The notes under the pieces are model-generated. The model was not told the DNA's origin. It ran no database searches and saw nothing but the letters and a program-made list of their open reading frames with translations. From Lachnospiraceae bacterium (GTDB taxonomy: Bacteria > Bacillota > Clostridia > Lachnospirales > Lachnospiraceae): DNA of 11,784 bases. The first letter of the stretch is position 1. Every line of letters begins with the position of its first letter. This document shows, one piece after another, positions 6,520-11,784 of this stretch. The DNA lies in NCBI GenBank assembly GCA_017964055.1, contig JAGCSS010000336.1, forward strand, positions 1 to 11,784, written 5' to 3'. Both the position numbers and the translations under genes were made by a program.

Positions 6520-7800
6520 ATGAAGAACTTTTTCAAGAGCAAGACATTCATCAGCATTCTTGCGTCCGTCCTTTCAATCGTAGCGGGTCTTATCATCGGA
6601 TTTATTCTGCTGATCGTATTCAATCCGCCCTACGCGCTCGGCGGACTCAAAAGCATAGCTACCGCAGGCTTCTCGCGTGCGGACAAACTTGCGAAAGTAC
6701 TTTATCAGGCAGCACCCCTTATCATGACAGGTCTTTCGGTAGGATTTGCGTTTAAGACCGGTCTGTTCAATATCGGAGCTACGGGTCAGTATACCGTCGG
6801 CGCGTTCTGCGCTCTTGTATGCGGTATCCAGTTCCAGCTTCCCTGGTGGGTATGTATCCTCGCAGCCATGATCGGCGGCGCGATCTGGGGTTTTATCCCC
6901 GGCATCTGCAAGGCCCTGTTCAACGTTAACGAGGTTATCACCTCGATCATGTTCAACTGGCTCGGCCTTTTCATGGTAAACCTGTGCATCAACAATATGC
7001 CCAAAATGCTGGCTGATTTCTGGGGCGCGTCCAATAAGGACCGTACCGGTGCGCTGGCTTCGGCGAACCCTTCGGCGATCATCCCTAAGGCGGGACTCGA
7101 CAAGCTCCTCGGTTCGAACTACATGAATATCTCGATATTCCTGACCATAGGCATCGCGATACTCATTTATGTAATCCTCGAAAAGATGACCTTCGGTTAT
7201 GAGCTCAAGGCCTGCGGTTTCAACAAGGACGCGAGCATCTACGCCGGAATTAACGCAAAGCGCAATATCGTTCTTTCGATGGTCATTTCGGGTGCTCTTG
7301 CCGGTATCGGCGGAGGCATCTACTACCTGAGCGGTACGGCCCAGTACACCATCGTTAAGTCGCTGCTCTCGATGGGCTTCAACGGTATCCCCGTTGCCCT
7401 GCTCGGAGCATCGAGCCCTATCGGCATCATTTTCGCGGCGATCTTCATTTCGTATATCCAGGTCGGAGGCGAGGCTCTCCAGCCCGAATACGCAAAGGAG
7501 ATCATCGATATCATCATCGCGGTCATCATTTACCTCTCGGCATTCTCGCTGCTGGTTAAGAACATTCTCGGAAGATTCTTCAAGGGCGACACGAGCAATG
7601 TAAACGACGAAGGTGCCGCGGCGATAAAGGCCGCTCCGGTCGCTGTTCCCGCCGGAGAAAAGTCGGGAGAGAGCGCAGGAGAGCCTGTGGGGGTACCTGT
7701 GGGTGAGCCTGCCGGAGAACCCGCGCCGGGGGATACCGGCGAAAAGGCGGTTCCCGTTTCGGATGCGGATGTCAATAAAGAGGAAGGAGGCGATCAGTAA
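6520..7800 (+). CDS. Nucleoside ABC importer permease 1 (NupP/YufP-like) with low-complexity tail
   Basis: First membrane subunit of the BMP importer, from the branched-chain/ribose-type permease family. Several hydrophobic segments span residues about 10-355, with the family signature GLFNIGATGQ at 81-90 and a cytoplasmic loop GINAKRN followed by a Gly-rich helix (GALAGIGGG, 258-266). AAAGGAGG (6502-6509) serves it from inside the ATPase gene. The last 71 residues or so (356-426) are unusual: Gly, Glu, Pro, Val and Ala rich, with short GEPV/GEPA-type repeats (GEPVGVPVGEPAGEPAP, residues 387-403), then a charged end. No helix or domain is evident there. The stop TAA overlaps the next ATG by one base. 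Confidence 0.92.
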   Translation: MKNFFKSKTFISILASVLSIVAGLIIGFILLIVFNPPYALGGLKSIATAGFSRADKLAKVLYQAAPLIMTGLSVGFAFKTGLFNIGATGQYTVGAFCALVCGIQFQLPWWVCILAAMIGGAIWGFIPGICKALFNVNEVITSIMFNWLGLFMVNLCINNMPKMLADFWGASNKDRTGALASANPSAIIPKAGLDKLLGSNYMNISIFLTIGIAILIYVILEKMTFGYELKACGFNKDASIYAGINAKRNIVLSMVISGALAGIGGGIYYLSGTAQYTIVKSLLSMGFNGIPVALLGASSPIGIIFAAIFISYIQVGGEALQPEYAKEIIDIIIAVIIYLSAFSLLVKNILGRFFKGDTSNVNDEGAAAIKAAPVAVPAGEKSGESAGEPVGVPVGEPAGEPAPGDTGEKAVPVSDADVNKEEGGDQ

Positions 7801-8795
7801 TGAGTTGGGCTAATATTCTTGCCGACCTGCTCGGCGCTACCGTACTGTTCGCGGTTCCTCTGCTCCTTGTGGCTCTCGGCGGTATGTTCTCCGAGCGAAG
7901 CGGTGTAATCAACATCGCGCTCGAAGGTATCATGATCGTCGGCGCGCTGTGCAGCTGTCTGACCCTCGTTGGACTGGACAAGTCGGGCTTCGGCGCGGCA
8001 CATCCCCAGCTGGGCATGTTCATCGCGATACTCGTTGCCGCGGCATCGGGTGCGGTATTCTCACTGCTGCTCGCATTTGCGTCGATCAACTTGAGGGCTG
8101 ACCAAACTATCGGCGGCACGGCGCTCAACATGCTGGCTCCCGCATTCGCCATCGTGCTTACATGGGCTGTTCAGGGACAGGGCCAGACCACTATCCTTAT
8201 CCCCACCTGGACACGTATCACACAGGACAATTTCGGTATCGAGAAGGCGGATACCTTTTTCCAGAACCTTATATTCAAGAGCTTTTACCTGACCACGATC
8301 ATAGCGGTGATCCTCTTTATCGCAGCTTACGTGCTCCTCTACAAGACCAAGTTCGGTCTGAGGCTGAGGGCCTGCGGTGAGCATCCCCAGGCTGCGGATT
8401 CGGTAGGTATCAACGTATTCAAGATGAGATACGCGGGCGTTATCATTTCGGGATGCCTCGGCGGCATCGGAGGACTCGCGTTCACCGTAGCGGCAGGCTC
8501 GGGATTCCAGTCATCCGTTGCGGGATACGGTTTCCTGGCGTTGGCGGTTATGATCTTCGGTAACTGGAAGCCCTTCAGTATCCTCGGTGCTTCGCTGTTC
8601 TTCGCTCTGTTCAAGATCATCGGATCATACAGCGACAGTATTCCTTTCCTTCCGAGCTTCAGGAGCGTTAAGTCGAGTGAGTACATCTATCTGATGCTGC
8701 CCTACGTGGTAACCATGATAGTCCTGATCCTTACCTCGAAGAAGTCCAGAGCTCCCAAGGCAGAGGGTATTCCTTATGACAAGGGAATGAGATAA
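7800..8795 (+). CDS. Nucleoside ABC importer permease 2 (NupQ/YufQ-like)
   Basis: Second membrane subunit, pairing with permease 1 to form the channel of the BMP importer. The 331 residues are mostly hydrophobic segments. The family signature SERSGVINIALEGIM is at 31-45, and a second conserved loop RACGEHPQAADSVGIN precedes the Gly-rich helix GCLGGIGG. The start is set by AAGGAGG at 7784-7790, inside the end of permease 1, and the genes overlap by one base (TAATG), so translation is coupled. Length and layout are normal for the family. It is the last gene of the operon; a terminator follows. Confidence 0.93.
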   Translation: MSWANILADLLGATVLFAVPLLLVALGGMFSERSGVINIALEGIMIVGALCSCLTLVGLDKSGFGAAHPQLGMFIAILVAAASGAVFSLLLAFASINLRADQTIGGTALNMLAPAFAIVLTWAVQGQGQTTILIPTWTRITQDNFGIEKADTFFQNLIFKSFYLTTIIAVILFIAAYVLLYKTKFGLRLRACGEHPQAADSVGINVFKMRYAGVIISGCLGGIGGLAFTVAAGSGFQSSVAGYGFLALAVMIFGNWKPFSILGASLFFALFKIIGSYSDSIPFLPSFRSVKSSEYIYLMLPYVVTMIVLILTSKKSRAPKAEGIPYDKGMR

Positions 8796-8814
8796 AAAAA
8801 TATAACTGGCACAC

Positions 8815-8846
8815 AGCTGCCGCGCCTGTATGGTGTGGCAGCTTTT
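8815..8846 (+). terminator. Intrinsic terminator after the nucleoside-importer operon
   Basis: Arms 8815-8826 and 8832-8843 pair over 12 bp (AGCTGCC / GGCAGCT plus an inner GCGCC/GGTGT segment with two G-U pairs) around a 5-base loop. A short T-tract (8843-8846, then GT) follows. It begins 20 bases after the permease stop. Confidence 0.82.
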
Positions 8847-8875
8847 GTACCTAAATACCGAAAGGGTTAAGTATT

Positions 8876-9766
8876 ATGACTAAGTTGAAAAGCAGTGAAG
8901 CGGGTATAGGCAGGCTGCGTGACCGCATGGGCGTAAGGGTCCTGGTGATCGCCATAGCGTCGTGCATAATGGCTCTGAACATCAATACCTTTGTACATAC
9001 CGGGGGTCTGCTCCCGGGAGGCGCTACGGGCCTTACGCTGCTCATACAGGAGATATTCGCGAAGTTCTTCGGGATCGCGGTACCATATACACTGATAAAT
9101 ATCCTGATCAACTCGATCCCTATCTATATCGGGTTCAGGTATATCGGAAAACGGTTTACACTGCTGTCCTGCGGTTTTATCCTGCTTACGAGCCTGCTGA
9201 CGGACTTCATGCCGGCTTATTCGGTCACACAGGACACGCTGCTGATCAGTGTCTTCGGAGGTCTGATCAACGGCACGGCGATCAGTATCTGCCTGCTGAT
9301 GGACGCTACGAGCGGCGGTACGGATTTTGTCGCGATCTATCTCTCGGAAAAGCGCGGGATCGATTCGTTCAATGTGACGCTGCTGATCAACGCGGGCATA
9401 CTTATCGCGGCAGGACTGCTGTTCAGCCCGGATAAGGCGCTTTACTCGATCATATTCCAGTTTACGTCTACGGCGACGATCCATACGCTCTACCGCAAAT
9501 ACCAGCAGATGACGCTGTTCATCGTTACGAACAAACCCGATGAGGTGAGCGAGCAGATATCGAACCTGAGCCACCATGGCGCCACGATCATAGACTGCGA
9601 GGGTTCGTACAAGCATGTCGAGCACACCGTGGTATACTCGGTAGTCTCGCGCGCCGAAGCCGGGCGTGTAGTCAGTGCGGTAAAGGAAGCGGATCCTGAC
9701 GCATTTGTGAATGTTATTAAAACGGACCGCGTGATCGGACAGTTCTACCGGCGACCGACTGACTGA
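8876..9766 (+). CDS. YitT-family membrane protein (YitT membrane domain plus DUF2179)
   Basis: Predicted inner-membrane protein of 296 residues whose biochemical role is not established for the family. The N-terminal half has about five hydrophobic segments (near 20-35, 45-62, 68-88, 95-112, 122-142) and another near 168-183. It carries the typical Gly-rich motif GGLLPGGATGLTLL at 43-56 and the second motif MDATSGGTDFVAIYLSEKRG around 142-161. The C-terminal soluble part, about 210-292, fits the DUF2179 domain (HHGATIIDCEGSYK, then a VIKTDRVIGQFYRR end). The length is usual. AAAGGG at 8861-8866 is a modest ribosome binding site, 9 bases before the ATG. No promoter fits between the preceding terminator and the start, and no terminator is evident after the gene. 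Confidence 0.88.
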   Translation: MTKLKSSEAGIGRLRDRMGVRVLVIAIASCIMALNINTFVHTGGLLPGGATGLTLLIQEIFAKFFGIAVPYTLINILINSIPIYIGFRYIGKRFTLLSCGFILLTSLLTDFMPAYSVTQDTLLISVFGGLINGTAISICLLMDATSGGTDFVAIYLSEKRGIDSFNVTLLINAGILIAAGLLFSPDKALYSIIFQFTSTATIHTLYRKYQQMTLFIVTNKPDEVSEQISNLSHHGATIIDCEGSYKHVEHTVVYSVVSRAEAGRVVSAVKEADPDAFVNVIKTDRVIGQFYRRPTD

Positions 9767-9770
9767 CGGG

Positions 9771-9784
9771 TTAACACGTGTTAG
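9771..9784. promoter_or_regulatory. Palindromic LacI-type operator upstream of the regulator gene
   Basis: TTAACACGTGTTAG contains a perfect 12-bp palindrome (9772-9783) with a central CG, the usual form of a LacI/GalR-family operator. It lies 6 bases upstream of the -35 box of the regulator's own promoter. The same 11-base core recurs at 10994-11004, over the next gene's promoter. The pairing of this site with the neighbouring regulator is inference. Confidence 0.72.
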
Positions 9785-9789
9785 TTTGC

Positions 9790-9819
9790 TTGACGAAAAT
9801 GCGACGGATATAGTAGAAT
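9790..9819 (+). promoter_or_regulatory. Promoter of the LacI-family regulator gene
   Basis: TTGACG (9790-9795) and TAGAAT (9814-9819) are separated by 18 bases. Transcription would start near 9826, leaving a leader of about 50 bases. An inverted repeat (GGATAT / ATATCC, 9806-9811 and 9818-9823) straddles the -10 box. Confidence 0.65.
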
Positions 9820-9875
9820 ATCCTTACTTTCTTACTGTAAAGGATTGTTAAAACGAGATCGGAGAGCAGGATCGT

Positions 9876-10919
9876 ATGACGACAGAAGAACTGGCAAAAA
9901 TAATCGGTGTGTCCAGAGTAACACTCTCGAAGGTTATCAACGGAGTCGGCGGGGTATCGCAGAAGACCGAGGAAAAGATCAGGAAATATATCGAGGAGTA
10001 CAACTTTGAGCCCAACTCAAAGGCGCGCAGCCTCGTCGGAAAAGAGGAGCAGATCATCGGCCTGATATCGGCTTATTCGGAGAGCTATTCCGGCGCGAGC
10101 AAGAACATTTCGTCGCATTTTGCGACCGAGCTCATACATCTGGCGGTAAACAGCGCGCAGAAGCGCGGCTATAAGACGCTGGTGAGCCTGACCGACGTCG
10201 AGAAGGACGTCAGATCGATCGAGCGCCTGTTCAACAGCAAGCTGATCCGCGGCGCTATCCTTCTCGGCTATAACACGGGCAACGAGGATATCGAGCGCAT
10301 AGGCAAGCACGGTTATCCTATCGTGCTGGTAAACCAGGAGCGTGATTCCCGGTATAAGAATACCGTCGCGGTAAATATGGACGATCAGGTCTCGGCATAT
10401 TTCGCGATAGAAAAGCTCGTAGAGCGCGGCCACAAAAGGATACTCTATATCGGCTGCAACAGACACCGTCTGCCCGCGATGAGGCGCCATGAGGGCGTTA
10501 TGTCCGCTCTGCAGAAGCATAAGGACGAGATCGAGTCCCTGACCGAGATCGACTGTGATTTCAACGAAGAGAAGGCATATAACGAGACCAAGCGTATCTT
10601 CGGTGACAAAACAGGCAAAAAGCCCACCGGCATCTTCGCGGCCAACGACATTATGGCGATCGGCGCGATGAACGCGCTCAAGGAGCTGGGATATGACATT
10701 CCCGGGGATGTTTCCATCATCGGTTTTGATGATATCCCCATGTCGAAATACCTGACACCGGGGCTTACGACCATGAGCTGCAATTTTGAGCAGATCGCGT
10801 CCACCGCGGTCAATTCCCTGATAGATCTGATAGAGGGGGCGGAAGTCGTCAATCATATCGAGCTTCCTGCGGAATATGTGGAACGCGGATCGCTCTCCGA
10901 ACCCAGGGAAGATAAATAA
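9876..10919 (+). CDS. LacI/GalR-family transcriptional regulator
   Basis: DNA-binding sugar-responsive regulator of 347 residues, the usual family length. An N-terminal helix-turn-helix (residues 3-24, EELAKIIGVSRVTLSKVING) and the hinge helix motif NSKARSL (47-53) are followed by a periplasmic-binding-protein-like core from about 60: IIGLIS, IRGAILLGYN, RGHKRILYIG, GIFAANDIMAIGAMNAL, and VSIIGFDDIPMSKYLTPGLTTM near the end. The recognition helix has Arg14, Val15 and Lys19 at the positions that are Tyr17, Gln18 and Arg22 in LacI. The start follows GGAGAG (9861-9866) by 9 bases. Palindromes upstream of its own promoter and over the promoter of the following GH105 gene suggest it controls both. 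The ligand is probably a product of the hydrolase pathway (inference). Confidence 0.93.
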   Translation: MTTEELAKIIGVSRVTLSKVINGVGGVSQKTEEKIRKYIEEYNFEPNSKARSLVGKEEQIIGLISAYSESYSGASKNISSHFATELIHLAVNSAQKRGYKTLVSLTDVEKDVRSIERLFNSKLIRGAILLGYNTGNEDIERIGKHGYPIVLVNQERDSRYKNTVAVNMDDQVSAYFAIEKLVERGHKRILYIGCNRHRLPAMRRHEGVMSALQKHKDEIESLTEIDCDFNEEKAYNETKRIFGDKTGKKPTGIFAANDIMAIGAMNALKELGYDIPGDVSIIGFDDIPMSKYLTPGLTTMSCNFEQIASTAVNSLIDLIEGAEVVNHIELPAEYVERGSLSEPREDK

Positions 10920-10937
10920 ACACGAGTAAAAATACAA

Positions 10938-10970
10938 AAGGAGCACGGCCTTAGGTCGTGCTCCTTGTCT
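10938..10970. terminator. Intrinsic terminator after the LacI-family gene
   Basis: A perfect 10-bp stem (AAGGAGCACG at 10938-10947, CGTGCTCCTT at 10957-10966) continues inward with a G-U and two G-C pairs to a TTA loop. On the + strand it is followed by only a broken T-tract (TTGTCT). On the minus strand it is followed by TTTTGTATTTTT, so it may work in both directions. Confidence 0.8.
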
Positions 10971-10980
10971 CAAAAAACAG

Positions 10981-11009
10981 TTGCAAACAAAATTTAACAC
11001 GTGTATAAT
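10981..11009 (+). promoter_or_regulatory. Promoter of the GH105 hydrolase gene
   Basis: TTGCAA (10981-10986) and a perfect TATAAT (11004-11009) are 17 bases apart. Transcription would begin near 11016, giving a leader of about 36 bases. The palindromic operator lies between and over these boxes. Confidence 0.78.
10994..11007. promoter_or_regulatory. LacI-type operator overlapping the -10 box of the GH105 gene
   Basis: TTAACACGTGTATA shares its first 11 bases with the site at 9771 and keeps the ACACGTGT palindromic centre. Its right half is altered where it merges into the TATAAT box. A regulator bound here would block RNA polymerase, the classic repressor arrangement. Confidence 0.75.
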
Positions 11010-11051
11010 ATTTAGCGTAAAGGCAAACCGCACTCTATCGGAGAAAAGACT

Positions 11052-11784
11052 ATGACGAGAGAAGAGTATATAAAAGTGTTCGAGGCCGTTTGCGCCAATC
11101 TGCATGGTTTTCTGCACAGCATCGATCAGAAATACATCGACAATCTGGTAAAGAGCCTGGGGCGTACGCCCGCTGAGGCCAGAAGTCTCGGCGCGTGGGA
11201 CTGGACGCACGGGATAGGGCTCTACGGACTGCACAAGATATATGAGTTTACCGGTGATGAACGTTACCTTGACATGATCGCGGAGTGGTTTGACGACAGG
11301 ATAGGGATCGGCCTTCCGGACAAGAATGTCAACACCGTGTGCCCGCTGCTCACGATGGCTTTTCTCCATGAGAAAAGGCCCGATGACCGATACAGGGCGA
11401 TCATGGACGAATGGGCGGAGTGGATCATGCACGATATGAAGCGCACCGAGGAGGGCGGCATACAGCATGAACACGCCGAGCTCGAGAACGATCAGCAGCT
11501 CTGGGACGACACGCTGATCATGACGGTGCTGTTCCTGAGCAAATACGGCAGGATGACGGGCAGGCAGGATTATCTCGATGAGGCAAAATATCAGGTTATG
11601 CTGCACGCGAAGTATCTCTACGACAGCTTTACGGGGCTGTGGTATCACGGCTGGAGCTTTATCGACAGAGGGCATTTCGCGGTAGCCCTGTGGGGCAGGG
11701 GCAACTGCTGGATAACCGTGTTTATCCCAGATTATATCGATATCATGTGGCTTGAGGGTCCGGAAAAGAGATTTGCGCTCGGAC
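11052..11784 (+). CDS. GH105-type unsaturated uronyl hydrolase (partial, cut by window end)
   Basis: Likely cytoplasmic glycoside hydrolase that removes the unsaturated uronic acid from oligosaccharides made by pectate or rhamnogalacturonan lyases (YteR/YesR type). The first 244 residues are present; the family usually has about 340-380, so roughly the last third is outside the window. Supporting motifs for the six-hairpin (alpha/alpha)6 fold are WDWTHGIGLYGL (49-60), WDDTLIMTVLFLSKYG (151-166), LWYHGW (196-201) and WGRGNCWI (214-221). Asp153 in the DTL motif is the probable counterpart of the catalytic Asp143 of YteR. There is no signal peptide, so the substrate must be imported. GGAG at 11040-11043 lies 8 bases before the ATG. 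The related GH88 family is the main alternative. Residue assignments come from recalled family patterns, not an alignment. Confidence 0.87.
   Translation, partial: MTREEYIKVFEAVCANLHGFLHSIDQKYIDNLVKSLGRTPAEARSLGAWDWTHGIGLYGLHKIYEFTGDERYLDMIAEWFDDRIGIGLPDKNVNTVCPLLTMAFLHEKRPDDRYRAIMDEWAEWIMHDMKRTEEGGIQHEHAELENDQQLWDDTLIMTVLFLSKYGRMTGRQDYLDEAKYQVMLHAKYLYDSFTGLWYHGWSFIDRGHFAVALWGRGNCWITVFIPDYIDIMWLEGPEKRFALG

Noticed and set aside
8867..9625. 252-codon minus-strand open frame opposite the YitT-family gene
   Set aside because: The + strand frame matches YitT and DUF2179 motifs along its length; the antisense product is an Arg/Asp/Gln-rich artefact.
10017..11675. 552-codon open frame on the minus strand
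   Set aside because: It runs antisense across the LacI-family gene, a terminator, a promoter and the GH105 gene, all with strong family matches on the + strand. It arises from the codon bias of those genes.

Overview
The window looks like a piece of a Bacillota (Clostridia) chromosome, probably from a Lachnospiraceae- or Oscillospiraceae-like gut or rumen bacterium. The reasons are strong AGGAGG-type ribosome binding sites 7-9 bases before almost every start, TTGNNN/TATAAT promoters with 17-18 base spacers, a moderate GC content of roughly half, and the gene families present. The assignment to family level is inference. All genes lie on the + strand; the long minus-strand open frames are shadows of codon bias.

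Region 1 (1-3664): a short untranslated stretch with two hairpins, then a translationally coupled pair. The first gene is a fused two-domain ABC permease of the ferric/thiamine/spermidine importer type (189-2015). The second is its ATPase (2018-3664). The ATPase has all the catalytic motifs but carries about 120 extra residues between the Q-loop and the signature motif, plus a charged insert in the C-terminal regulatory part. No substrate-binding protein is present, so it is probably encoded upstream of the window.

Region 2 (3665-8846): a complete BMP/PnrA-type nucleoside importer, organised like Bacillus subtilis nupNOPQ (yufNOPQ). It has a good extended -10 promoter and a 10-bp stem-loop at the very 5' end of the predicted mRNA. 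The lipoprotein gene follows, then an intrinsic terminator that probably attenuates transcription, then the double ATPase and two permeases in a tight overlapping cluster, closed by another terminator. The lipoprotein gene has codon use typical of high expression. Together these features would make much binding protein and less membrane complex. The first permease has an odd Gly/Glu/Pro/Val-rich C-terminal tail.

Region 3 (8847-9766): a YitT-family membrane protein of unknown function, with no room for its own promoter after the preceding terminator.

Region 4 (9767-11784): a LacI-family regulator followed by a GH105-type unsaturated glucuronyl/galacturonyl hydrolase that runs off the window. 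Both promoters carry the same palindromic element (TTAACACGTGT core). At the hydrolase gene it overlaps the -10 box; at the lacI-type gene it lies just upstream of the -35 box. This predicts a small regulon for using pectin (rhamnogalacturonan) breakdown products.

I found no clear evidence for a wholly new system. The leads most worth checking are the insert-bearing ABC ATPase, the 5' stem-loop of the nucleoside operon, and the paired operators of the LacI/GH105 locus. There are no tRNA or rRNA genes, insertion sequences or CRISPR arrays that I could recognise.
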